64,000 bases of DNA from positions 18,184,001 to 18,248,000 of the forward strand of contig JAZBRS010000049.1 of assembly GCA_037176725.1 (NCBI GenBank), given 5' to 3'. Made by a program: the position numbers and the translations under genes. The DNA is from Posidonia oceanica. Its lineage: Eukaryota; Streptophyta; Magnoliopsida; Alismatales; Posidoniaceae. Positions 1 through 9,840 of the stretch are shown here, piece after piece; within the stretch, counting starts at the first letter, position 1, and each line of letters opens with the position of its first letter. The notes beneath the pieces were generated by a model that ran no database searches, was not told the origin of the DNA, and was given only the letters and a program-made list of their open reading frames with translations.

Positions 1-302
1 GGCATGAGTCACATCATTTGCATCTCATTTCTTCTGCATTGCTTTGCTTTGCATTTCTTGCTTGGTTTTGCGTGTTAATTCAAGCATTTCCCCGGTTTTC
101 CTTGTCTCCCGATTTAATAGACTTGGTGGCGACTCCGATTTTGTCTTATCTTCTTCTTTTCTTCCCTTTTTTTCCTTTTTTAAAATGTTTTCGAGTTAGG
201 TTTTCCTTCTCGGACTTAGCCGCTAATAGTGAACCTGATTCTGATCGGTGCACACGAGCTTTGGCAATGTGCATAGACGATCTGAACACCGGGATTACTA
301 CA
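1..302 (+). mobile_element. 3' end of an Ogre-like LTR (plus orientation), cut by the window edge
   Basis: The stretch resembles, base block by base block, the reverse complement of the first ~240 bp of the LTRs at 28667 and 50889: TTGC-rich start, a GGTTTTCC block, GTGGCGACTC at 126-135 and a CCTGATTCTGATCGG tract. The terminus GGGATTACTACA at 302 corresponds to GGGATCGCTACA in the complete element, but about 40 bp of unrelated sequence (from ~250) precede it, so this is a related subfamily. From 303 the sequence becomes TR-GAG LTR, so the Ogre-like element or solo LTR was inserted into that LTR. Its left end and target duplication lie outside the window. The open frame at 18-311 is not considered a gene. 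Confidence 0.75.
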
Positions 303-490
303 CTTACGTGACATAAGGGAGCCGTTAGACGACATCCTGCCGTCGATCTAGTGATTCGAGTACCCACATTCTCATCATCTCCCCCAAGGTGTCTTGTCAG
401 TCCATCGACGAGTGCTGATCACATCAAGCTATCGACGTCGTGGAAGCGCCAGCATCTTCATTCAGACACCCCCCCAAATCCGCATCCACA
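303..490 (+). repeat. 5' LTR remnant of TR-GAG copy A1
   Basis: This is the last 188 bp of the LTR, equivalent to 8160-8347, ending in ATCCGCATCCACA. The rest of this LTR was displaced to the left by the insertion ending at 302. It contains the ACGTCGTGGAAGC and CATCTTCATTCAGACACC blocks seen in the 3' LTR. Confidence 0.85.
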
Positions 491-1872
491 GAACTAGCGA
501 TCACGGTGGGACCCGGCTTTAGCCAACCCTCTGTGCTACGTGTGTTTTTTCCTTCCTTCCTTCATTTACTTCTTTAGATCTAGTTGTTTCTTTCTTTTGT
601 TTTCGGTTTAGGAGGCCATGCGCCTAGGTTTTCACAACTCCTAAACCCTATAGTGTTTTCTGTCATTAGAACAGTTTTTCTAACCCAACCACCTTGATCT
701 TAAGGGAAGAGGTCTCGTTAGCACTTTGAGGCAATGACAACCTCCTGTCCAGGGTCGTAGAGGGTCGGGTTACTACTGCTCTGAAAAATAGAGAACTTCG
801 ATTTCCAACTGCCCAGTAATTCGACGCCTAAGTCAGTCGCAGTTCACTACGGCGACCTCTCAAGGCGCATCCACTACCGATGACGGGATCTGGGTGTTTA
901 TTTCACTGCAGATCGTTTATTATTTTCAGTAGCTTGCGTTGCTTTTCTTTTAGATCTGTAGTAGTTTAAAAACTGATTAACATGCTGTTCACTGTAATTT
1001 TAGTTTTTTATTCGGATTTTAGGTTTGTATGTGTCCACCCTTAAGGTGGAAACTATTTTATTGATATCAAAGTTAAAGTTCCTTGAGAAATCCTTTCCCT
1101 AACTAAAATAATCAAATAAAGCGAACCAGGCCAGTGCAAGTCGCTCACCCATACTTTGTTTGAATAGGATAGTTAGGTTAAGAACTCAAGGTGTCTTAGG
1201 ATTTTATTTTTGACTCCTCCTCTTCCTTAAGTCAAAAATAATCCTTAGTAGATACTTGATGCTTTGATATTCCTTGTTTATTTACTGTTTTGTAGTTTGA
1301 TAAGGGCCGATCTTAAGGACAGAATCCTAGGTGGTGGGCTCCTCTTTAGAGAGACAAACCCGCCACTTAGGCCCTCTTGGTAGACCTTGAACGAAGGTCA
1401 AAGAGTGGTACCCATAAGCCAAAAATCCCATTAATTGTGAATACGCAGGTTTAATTAACTGATTAAATATTCACTTCAACAAGTAAAACCTGCAATCTGT
1501 CTGAAACATTGCACTGTTTTATTTTCCTATTTATTGCGTGGTCTGTCCAGAACAGACCTTAGTTGCTGGAAGAACAAGGCTTAAGCCGCCTGTTCAGAAG
1601 GCACCTCGTTCAGCCGCCCTTTCAAACAGCGACTTGTTTGGTTGCCTGACTTATGGGCGACGGCAGGGTAGACGTTCCGTTCCAGTGTGCATTGTTTGCA
1701 GGGATTAAACTATCACCAGTAATAGGTTGCGAGAGCATTAGAACAGCAATCGTTTACTATTTACTGTTTTCTTTTTACTTTCATTTCATCAAGTCTATAT
1801 TAAGTAGTGTGTTTGAGTGTGTAATTTCCTTTTTTTTAAGTTTTCTGTAATAATTTAAAAGACAATCTCACA
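491..1872 (+). other. Leader of A1, no gene seen
   Basis: This 1.4-kb stretch lies between the 5' LTR and the first ATG of gag. It has stops in all frames and only short open frames, such as 1653-1850, which looks like chance. It ends in an AT-rich tract with a T8 run just before the gag ATG. Long 5' leaders are usual in Tat-type elements. I see no further repeat or site in it. Confidence 0.5.
495..511 (+). other. Degenerate primer binding site of A1
   Basis: Four bases after the LTR end lies a sequence resembling the Tat/Ogre primer site TGGCGACTCTGCTGGGGA of the 28-kb element (50870-50887). It keeps GCGA and GGGA around several changed bases. The identity is partial, so this is a tentative call resting mainly on position. 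Confidence 0.35.
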
Positions 1873-2559
1873 ATGGAGCTTTATCGGCCAAATCAAGAGA
1901 GCATCAATGCGATTTCTGCCTCAACCTCTACCTCTACAGCGCAACCAAGCTTGGGCCCAGATGGGTTCTTTTACAGAGCTTCAACTTCACAGGCACAAGA
2001 GCCAGAAACTCCCAACTTTGCACAAGGAGTTGAAGGAGAGAGAGGAGTAAGCCACTCCCAAACATGGAGTACCTCGTTTGCGCACACACTTCCTAAGGTA
2101 ACCTCCCCAGTAGTGCTGCCTACATCGACCGCTTCCTATTTGTCTAAGGAAGCGACTAATGAGATTTACCAACTGTTGGCACGGCACCACCATCCCTCAT
2201 TTAGGAGCCTACAAACATCATCTGTCCACCAAACTTCTTTTCTAAACCCTCACCAAAACAACTCATTCCCTACACCAACCTACACGCATGCCATACCAAA
2301 CCCTACCATAAACTTCCCTACTCAAAATTCATTAACGCAATGCCACGCAACGCCAACCTATCCTTCCATGCATCAAACCATGCCATCATACACAACCTAC
2401 CAACAACCACAGTATCTCGGAATAACACACTCACTACAACCTCCCGCTAACACACAATCATACTACACTCCACATCAAACCCAACCCTTCTCTCCACCAT
2501 ACGACCCTCTATCACCACCGTTCCACCAAACACATGGGCACCTAAACCAGGGACAATAA
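1873..2559 (+). pseudogene. gag: TR-GAG gag polyprotein, N-terminal segment (broken)
   Basis: A 228-residue open frame starts at the first ATG after the leader. It is low complexity: an S/T-rich start (residues ~15-25) and a long region rich in P, Q, H, T and Y (from ~95 on) resembling the disordered N-terminal part of plant Tat gag proteins. It stops at TAA 2557-2559, but the same frame continues directly into the gag core at 2560, so the stop is a single disruption of one longer ORF. The GAG core follows without spacing. Assignment rests on position and the in-frame continuation; the segment has no recognisable domain. Confidence 0.65.
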
Positions 2560-3351
2560 GCTGTGCCAGGACAGGACATCAAGAGAATGATCTCTGAGAC
2601 ACTCACAAAGGTAGGGGTTACACATAAAGCACCAATAGGATTTGACACTACTAAATTTTCTCATTTTGTTCTTCCACCTAGATTCAAAATGCCAAAGATG
2701 AGGAAATACAGTGGAACAGAGGATCTAAGGGGCCATCTAGCCACATTTACTATGGATGCTCTACCCTATCAGTATGATAACGGGCTCACTATCTACCTCT
2801 TCTTCAAAAGCTTGGAAGGAGAAGCACTAGGATGGTTCAACATGCTCACAGCATATGATCTCAGTAGCTTCAAGATGGTTCAGGAAAAATTCCTACTCCA
2901 ATATAGCCATCGCATCCAGCACGAGCCTACAATGAGTGACCTCCTCGCTGAAAGGATGAAACCTGATGAGGAGTTCGCAACTTTTGCAAGCAGGTGGAGA
3001 GACATTGCTGCAAGGTCTAAATGCTATATTCCTGAGAGCCAAGCAGTTGAGGTCATATCCCGAAACACTACAGGAGCACTCAGAACGGGGCTACTGATTA
3101 GTGACCTTCAAACGTACCCTCAACTGTACGAGCATGCTGTTAGAGTCCTCTGTCACAAAGAAGAGCTACCATTCTTGGAACCCGAAGAAAGTGGCAAGAA
3201 GAAGACCTCTAGCTATACACTTGAAGGCGTCACTGGTGACATAGCCCAAGTTTCAATTCAGCGAGGCAGAAGGGGCAAAGGAACCCCTAATATCAGTCCA
3301 GGCAATCGTTTCTGGTCCAAGGGCAATCGACATAGTACCAGGGGCAGTTAG
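2560..3351 (+). pseudogene. gag: TR-GAG gag core, retrotransposon gag family
   Basis: About 260 residues form the capsid-like core that packages element RNA. Visible signatures are LPPRFKMPKMRKYSGTEDLRGHL, shown here only in part by the PPRFKMPKMRKYSGTEDL stretch near residue 40, then FKSLEGEALGWFNML, KMVQEKFLLQYSHRI and EEFATFASRWRDIAARS. These line up with the gag of the 28-kb element (PPKFKIPDFEKYNG, FQKSLTGPALKWFTSL, GEYVGRWRALASQV). The frame has no own ATG; it follows the TAA at 2557 in frame and ends at 3351, after which homology continues only with stops and a frame change towards the zinc-knuckle part. The gene is therefore non-functional in this copy. The family is clear; the exact clade within Tat is not. 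Confidence 0.8.
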
Positions 3352-3611
3352 TGCAGCCAATACAGCATCAACAACAACCACCATCTGACTACCCAGTATA
3401 TGCCCAGCAAGGATGGACAAATATTGCATACTAGGGGCAACAGTAAGGGCAAGGGATCTACCATAGTGTTCCTCCACCACGGAACTACGAGGGCCCTTAG
3501 AGGCAAAGCTATCCTCCGCTTCCTGAATCGATCCCCGACACATTCAGGATGTTGGTTGAAAGTGGAGATCTGTGACTCCCTGAACCCAGGCCAAGTTTTC
3601 CAAATGCTAAT

Positions 3612-4508
3612 ATGACCAAGCATTGCCCTTATTATCAAAACCATGAGCACACCCTTGAAGACTGTTTCACTGTCAAAGATAAAATACATAATCTTAATGA
3701 CAAGGGTGAAATCATGTGGCCTAAGCTTAAAGCCAAACTGAAAGCAGCTAAAAGGGACCAGCAAGTAATGCAGATACATCAAGAGCCCTTGCTCAACCAT
3801 CGAGTGGCTCACGCAGATGTAGAGATCATCCTATCAGCTGCTCGATCTGAATTGGCATCCATCTAGTGCATACAAGCATATCCAGAACAGAGCCCATCAA
3901 GCAAAGAGGATCTTAATCTCAAGGCACCCTTAACACCTACTCTGAACTCTCGAGACATGATCCAAGAAGACTGGTCGCCCAATTATGATGAGTACATTGA
4001 CACTGATTGGTGCAATAAAAAGGCAGTGGACTCTCAGGACTTAATAGAAGAAAACCAGTCGGCCATCTACGATGAGTATGCTGATGTGGATTGGTACGAC
4101 ATGGAAGCCATGTTCAACTCGCCGCACCCAGCAGCACAAGCAAGAGTTGATCCTCCACCAAAGCTGCCTGATCCTACAAAAGGACACACTAGGGGCAGTC
4201 ATGAGCACTGTGTTCATGAAGGAGAGGTTAGTACAGAGCACATCAGCGGTCGCACTTCAAAAGGAGGAGGAAATCTGATAGCCTCACTCAAAGACAAAGC
4301 CACCAGGGGCACACTGCTTAGAACAGGTCAGAATGAGTCCGACTCTGACCCTTTGAAGGCAAGGACTAGGCGCAAACCAAAAAAAAGACAAGAATATGCA
4401 CCACAAGCACCTGACTACTACACGCCAAGGGCAGACTTCCGCAATCACCCTTCAGGTAAGCCCCCTCATCTGGGAAGGGAGGTGCGAGGTTCCACTGAAC
4501 CCGACTAA
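3612..4508 (+). pseudogene. gag: TR-GAG gag polyprotein, zinc-knuckle-like and C-terminal module (broken)
   Basis: One frame runs from 3612 to TAA 4506-4508, interrupted by TAG at 3864-3866. Residues near the start read CPYYQNHEHTLEDC, matching the plant Tat knuckle spacing but with Tyr where the giant element has His (CNFHRSVGHSTDNC). After the TAG comes an acidic segment (NYDEYIDTDW, IYDEYADVDW, a short internal duplication) and a basic tail, KARTRRKPKKRQ, then PQAPDYYTPRADF and HPSGKPPHLGREV. The tail is conserved in copies A2 (57692-57861) and C (63814-64000). It could bind RNA or nucleic acid through its basic tail, but that is only inferred. Upstream, the same frame has another TGA near 3572. 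Confidence 0.65.
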
Positions 4509-4975
4509 GGGCAGTGGTTAATTAAAATTTGTAAATAAGACATTTTCCTTTCCGCACTCTATTTTCCTTTATTTGTCTTTATTTATCTCTAATGCTAAGT
4601 TAGATTATAAGTAATAAATAATAAAAATGAATAATGAGTGTGGGTTACACCAGACAACTTAGAGCATAAAGCAGAGTTGCCAAAATATTACCTAAGGTTT
4701 CCTAAGCAGAGACCGTCACACCTAGGGAAGGTCCAACCATTGGTTGTAACAACCTAAAGGCATCTTTAGATCCGTGGGAGTTACATACATACACCCCTAA
4801 TTAGCATGCCAAAGTCAAGAAAGGATCCAAAGACCAAGTCCTAGCCAAGGAAAGAAGGTTGCATCCTAAATAGAAAAGGAACTGAACAACTAGGGTAACC
4901 TCAACCTTATCACATACACTTGCACGAGGAGGTAAGAGAAAGGCAAGCTCAGAGCAAAGACTTTTGGTACGAACC

Positions 4976-5160
4976 GCTTGCCAAAGAACTTAGAAAGCAT
5001 CCAGAAAAGATGGCAGCAAAAACTGCCCAAACAGAGAGGAAAGAAGGCAGCAAAGAAGCTGTCCAAGTGAGGAACAAATGAAAAGAGATAGTAAAAGAAA
5101 CTGTCCAACTGAAAGACGTCAGCAAAGAGCTGTCCAAAGAGTGAAAAAGGAACATGGCAA
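4976..5160 (+). repeat. Degenerate repeat with AGCTGTCC / GGCAGCAAAG motifs
   Basis: The motif GGCAGCAAAGAAGCTGTCC and shortened versions recur about four times at 35-60 bp spacing. The same motif, reversed, recurs at 63135-63310 in copy C. Copies differ in repeat number and spacing. Confidence 0.6.
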
Positions 5161-5479
5161 AAGCTGTCTATGAACCTAAGGCATAAATCCTAGAAAGACA
5201 CATTAAGGACCAAGGAAAGGCAAGTGGAATTCAAGACCTGAGCCAAAGTCGAGAGCTTACTGCACTTCAAACCTCCTCCACCTATCTCACTCACAGACAA
5301 GGGGCAAGGAATGATAGAAGTTCAAGGACTGAGTAAATAAAGTAAACAACAATCAAACTAAGCCTAGTATGAGGTTCTAAGTTCTCAAAAGACAAGGCAT
5401 GTTAGAAGGGAAAGTTCTCTTACCCTAGATAATATAAGGCAATACTGCAAGATCTTTAAGAAGAAGGCTATGACCACAC

Positions 5480-5620
5480 TCTTCAATCCAAAAACTACCA
5501 AAAAAATCAGAAAATCCAAAAACTACCAAAAAAAAATTCAGAATATCCAAAATACAAAAAAAAAAAACAGAAAATCCAAAATTCAAAAAAAAAAAGAAGA
5601 AAATCCAAGAAAACCAAGTA
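5480..5620 (+). repeat. A-rich variable repeat (AGAAAATCCAAAA units)
   Basis: Units of about 15-25 bp combine a CAGAAAATCCAAAA-like core with runs of A. Equivalent tracts of different length lie at 15018-15245 (D), 58985-59150 (A2) and, reversed, 62600-62815 (C). It is a length-variable tract typical of hypervariable 3' regions of plant elements. Confidence 0.7.
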
Positions 5621-6888
5621 AATAGAGGTACCATCCACCCTACATATAAGTGAAAACTTAGTAAGTAGGAAAACTGGAATTAATCTTGGCTGGTGATGCA
5701 ACAATCATTTCACCTTAGATTTGGAGATAACGTCCTACTCAAGTGTGTCTCACGGCTTGGGTGCGTCTTCTCAACAAAGGCATTGCTTCTGCAATAATCT
5801 TTAGAGCATCTACGGATGACTCACAATCAGCGTCTACTGGGCTCCGATTTTCCATCTCTTTGCTGAGGCCAAGACTAATTCCCTCCACCTAGTTCTCAAG
5901 CATGTTGATTAAGGGATTACTTTATCTCCTATACAAGTATAACTTAGTCAATCTCCATAGGAACTGGGAAAGGTTCACTTGTGATTACTAACATCTTTTG
6001 TTAGCTATGCAGGTACAAAGCTTACAACATAAAGAATGAGCTCACACCTAAGGGACTCATATAGTGTGCAAAGGCACACCTACTTTGACTAAAAGGCAAA
6101 CCCCGGTTTGACAAAGGAAGGGTTCACTCCCTCACGCGGTTCTTTAATCATAGAACTCCTTTATTTGCCAAATCGAGCTGTGGGACGACGGTCCTTCTCG
6201 GAGAGTGCTGGTCACACATGAGGACAGAAAACACTTGACCACAACAAATTGCATTCATTCATTTTGCATATGTCTATATGGTTTGGGACCAACCGTACCC
6301 CACCGGCCTAACCTAGCATATGGACCATTCATTGCATCGTATGTTGCATTTGCATTTGTCTACTTGAATCATGCATCCATGCATTTTCTCATATCATTGG
6401 AAGTGGAGCACGGACGGAGGCAAATGACCTTCAAGAGTGTTAGAAACCCTTAGGACATGTGATTCTCCTAGAGCCAACCTAGTTCCTACCAATCCTTCTA
6501 TCAATTCCAATCCGAGTAAAATCTCAAACAAGATGCAACAAAAGCACTCCTTTTCGATCATGTAAGGGTCACGCCCCATGATTTCCCCCTTAGCTTCTGC
6601 CCTGTTGAAGTATATCTCTACATGGTTGACTGATCTTGACATCGGCTACGACACACAGCACCGACTTGACCCCTCCATGCTTGAGTCTTCAATAAGATGG
6701 CAATTAATCGAACCACTTGGCCGTTCGGCAATCTCCCGACACCGAGTCAGTTCACCCCTTCTTCCTTTTTATTTATCTTTTTTCATCCCTAGTGGTGGAT
6801 TGTTTGAGACAGAGCTCCCCTTTTCAGGAAATGCTTAATAGGACATTTGTTCTTACCTTGGACCCGATCTTGTTCCAAGATCAACTCC

Positions 6889-6901
6889 AAGGAGGGGCAT
6901 C
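6889..6901 (+). other. Polypurine tract of A1
   Basis: AAGGAGGGGCATC directly precedes the LTR start TGTAGATATC. Polypurine tracts prime plus-strand synthesis. The same GGAGGGGCATC core precedes the LTR of the 28-kb element and of copy C. Confidence 0.85.
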
Positions 6902-7339
6902 TGTAGATATCTCATTTTCGCATTTCCTAGAGTTCATAGAGGATAGGAACTTCTGAGGCACCTAGATCACACAACTAAGGCTTAATAACATATTTTCTGG
7001 AGTTTTCATGATTTGCTTAAAAACAATGCTTGATTTTACATGACTTAAGCTTGTTGGCTGTGGCAGAGCTGACGCACTCAGACTCGTGGCAAGTCCGAGT
7101 ACCTTGAGCACACTTTATCCCACTCAAATCCATGGCAGATTTGAGTTAAAGAAGATGTTTTTATGATTTCATGAGATATCTGAAGTTTCTTGGTCTTTTA
7201 TCATGTTTTCTCTGGATAGAACCTAAGAGCTAGAGCTAGGAATGAACTGAGCTTGCTAGTTGCTAGCTGGGGAGGCAACATGGATAGACGCCCTTTGAAC
7301 AGGCGACTAACCTAGACATCATCGTAGTAGGCGACTAAA

Positions 7340-7620
7340 TGTCGTGGCTTCCTCTAACCGCCTCTTGCAGTTATGTTTGACGGTTGTTTCCCACGACCCC
7401 ACCAACTGTTAGACGCCAACATAATCGGCGACTAACGGTCGTGGAACTGCAACAGTTTTCCCACGATCCCCTCTTCCGATAGACGCCAATGTAACTGGCG
7501 ACTAATGGTCGTGGAACTGCAACAGTTTTTTCCCACGATCCCTTGATCGATAGATGCCAACATAAACAGCGACTAACGATCGTGGCCTCTATCAACTGAA
7601 TTTCTACGGTTTTCCCCACG
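7340..7620 (+). repeat. 70-bp tandem hairpin repeat in the U3 of A1 LTR
   Basis: Units start near 7411, 7481 and 7552. Each contains CGCCA...TGGCG-type arms around AATGTAAC-like loops, then GGTCGTGG...CCACGATC arms enclosing AACTG-CAA-CAGTT. A degenerate unit precedes the first. The array sits 110-390 bp upstream of the TATA box, where promoter elements would be. Confidence 0.75.
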
Positions 7621-7730
7621 TTTGATTGGACAGTTGCTGGTCTTAGTTGCCCACCAATGAGGCGACTGACCATAACTGCCACTTTTCTTCTAGAAACTTC
7701 TATGTGTCAACCACCCACACCCCTGGAGTC

Positions 7731-7738
7731 TATAAATA
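7731..7738 (+). promoter_or_regulatory. TATA box of A1 LTR
   Basis: TATAAATA in a GC-flanked context occurs at the same relative place in D (20682), G (27157) and C (minus strand, 60155-60162), which supports a real core promoter. Transcription would start about 30 bp downstream. Confidence 0.75.
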
Positions 7739-9205
7739 GACCCCGTGGGTCAGTGTTTGAACCCCCGGCCAATTGTGAGAAAAACACTCCCTATTAGTTC
7801 AAGAGAGAGAAATTCCTTTTAGATTTTTAGGATTTTGAGCTTTCACATTCAGAGAGCTAGAGTTTTCAATCTGGAAACTCTACCCCCACCATCTTCAAAA
7901 GAGGAATCCTAGCTTCCACTTTCAATCCAGAAACCCTAGGTCCCAGAGATCTTGAGCCAAGCCGGAGCTCCGATCGTGCCTCCACTTCTACTCCACTAAA
8001 CAGCACGTGGGTGAAGGGAGTATTCTTCCAATCTACTTTTTAATTCATATTGCATTCCTTAGCATAGGACCCATGGCATATGCTTGTGGGGAACAACCCC
8101 CGGTTAGTACACAAACTAATCCGGATCTATTTACTTTGTTTTGAAGGAAAGGAATAACGCTTATGTGACACGAGGGAGCCGCTAGACGACATCCTACTGT
8201 CGATCTAGTGATTCGAGTACCCACATCCTCATCATCTCCCCCAAGGCGTCTTGTCAGCCCATCGACGAGTGGCGATCACATTAAGTTGTCGACGTCGTGG
8301 AAGCATCGGCATCTTCATTCAGACACCCCCCCAAATCCACATCCACAAGTACATAAATTGAATGTGTCGTTATAGCATAAATCCAGAAGGTTGTGATGGG
8401 TGGGCACTCAAAACGGGAGTGAGAAAATGGCCGAGTAAGTGTACTTTCATAGCATAGCATAAACCTGGAAGGTAGTGATGGGCAGGCACTTATAGAAAAA
8501 CAACAAGAGAGAGGAACCCCAAAAGAAAAGGCAAAAGAAAAGAAAAAAGGAAAAGAAGAAAAAGAAGGCTGAAAGAAAAAAAAAAATCCTGGGAATGTTA
8601 AAGGCGCACTAGGACCAAACATTGGTGAGTGGGACCTAAACTAAGCCAACGTCGAAGGCTTAATGTACTTCAAACCTCCCCCATCCTCTTTTCACACACA
8701 GGCAAAGAGTAAGTAGCCCCAGGTAGTCAAGGACCAAATATGTTAGGGAATGGCAAGCCATTAAGGATTAGTGCATGGACCAAAGTCTCTAAAAGGTGCA
8801 GGCATGATACAAGAGACACGGCCACGATCGTAAGGCACACTCAGAATGGCTAAGGCAAACCCTAGGCTAAGGCTTAAAATAGGTGTAGCGATCCCGATCG
8901 GAACCAGGCTCGCTATTTAGCGGCGATTGAGATCCGAGGAAGAGGCTCAACTCGAGAAACACTTAAAATCGAGGAGAAAAGGGAAAAGATAAGACAAATC
9001 AGAGTCGCCACCACGTCTATTAACGGAAGACGAGGAAAACCGGGGTAGTGCGTGAATTAACGCGCAAAATCGAGCAATAAATGCAAAGCAAAGCAATGCA
9101 AAGGGAAACAAATGCAAACAAATGCAAATGAGATGACTCTAGCCTAGGATAAGGGCGGTACGGTCATTGCGGGCCAAAAGACAGGGTAAGGACTCCTGTT
9201 ACGTG

Positions 9206-9235
9206 CGGGGAAGGTATTAGGCACCCCCGACACGC
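9206..9235 (-). other. Conserved LTR stem-loop, copy in the 8.9-15.0 kb solo LTR
   Basis: CGGGG and CCCCG arms, extended by GTG and CAC across a bulged A, enclose the loop AAGGTATTAGGCAC as read on the plus strand. Equivalent structures occur in four other LTRs (17578, 23704, 29000, 51210). The flanks GGTAAGGACTCC and GGTCTTTCTAGG are also conserved. Confidence 0.65.
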
Positions 9236-9529
9236 CCGAAAATCGGTCTTTCTAGGCTTACGCTCGCATACGCAGAAAGATGCAGGATTGAATGCCTATG
9301 TGCCTATGAATGCCTAAATGAATGCTCAAGGAGTGCTCTAAGTGGGAAGAAATAATGCAAGGAAGTAAACGTGCTCTCTAAGTGCTCAGCTGCGCTGCCT
9401 GTGTTCCGAACTAGGCGAAACCTAGCTCGTGAGAACTCCAGGCAGTAAGCATCACAGCCCTATATGCAAATGCAAGCGAGAAAACAAAACAGCGAGAAAG
9501 TCATGCAATGTGATCGACATGCAAGGGAA

Positions 9530-9840
9530 AACGGCGTAAACACGCAAAACGAGGCGAGAAACGAGCAACGCACGCAAAACGATGCAAAAGAGCAAAAATG
9601 GTGCGCAAAACAAGCGAGAAAGCGAGGCGACACACAAAACGAGACAAGAAAACAGGAAACCACGCGAAACGAGACGAGAAAACAGAAAGGTACGCAAAAC
9701 GGGGCGAAAGAATAAAACCAGCACGCAAAACGAACGAGAAGGCAAGACAGTGCGCAAAACGAGACAAGAAAACAGATGGGCACGTAAAACGGAGCGAAAA
9801 CGAGGGCGGGCACGCGAAACGGTGCCAAAACAGCAAAGCA
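9530..9840 (-). repeat. 30-bp minisatellite inside Ogre LTR (solo copy)
   Basis: About ten units contain the core CACGCAAAACGA followed by a purine-rich stretch, with a period near 30 bp. Because the period is a multiple of three, long open frames appear on both strands; I treat these as a by-product. The tract recurs at 29320-29620 and 51525-51825. Confidence 0.8.

Larger units (their letters stand above)
4509..6888 (+). other. Non-coding 3' region of A1
   Basis: This 2.4-kb region between the gag stop and the polypurine tract has no credible gene. It is shared, in the same order, by D (8348-8883 and 14997-16730), A2 (57862-59300) and C (61348-63813, minus strand). It holds two variable repeat tracts (4976-5160 and 5480-5620). 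Landmarks conserved in the copies are GGTCCAACCATTGG, GTAAATAAGACATT and ACTTAGTAAGTAGG. Confidence 0.7.
303..8347 (+). mobile_element. TR-GAG-type non-autonomous LTR retrotransposon, copy A1
   Basis: The element consists of a truncated 5' LTR (303-490), a leader, a decayed gag polyprotein gene (1873-4508), a 2.4-kb non-coding 3' region, a polypurine tract and a full 3' LTR (6902-8347). The 188 bp of 5' LTR match the last 188 bp of the 3' LTR in length and sequence. No protease, reverse transcriptase, RNase H or integrase can be found, which fits the known class of terminal-repeat elements carrying only GAG. The polypurine tract shares GGAGGGGCATC with the 28-kb Tat/Ogre element, so mobilisation by Tat-type enzymes is inferred. 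Other copies in the window are D (8348-21352), G (solo LTR), A2 (57689-59507) and C (59508-64000). Confidence 0.8.
6902..8347 (+). repeat. 3' LTR of TR-GAG copy A1
   Basis: The 1446-bp LTR runs from TGTAGATATC to CATCCACA. The ends are supported by solo LTR G, which has the same termini and a perfect target duplication. A TATA box lies at 7731, a 70-bp hairpin repeat at 7340-7620 upstream of it, and the final 188 bp match 303-490. The bases after it, AGTAC, are the expected right copy of the target duplication; the left copy is outside the window. Confidence 0.9.

Noticed and set aside
491..530. A full-strength tRNA primer site in A1
   Set aside because: Only a partial match to the Tat-type PBS is present; kept as a low-confidence feature rather than a firm call.
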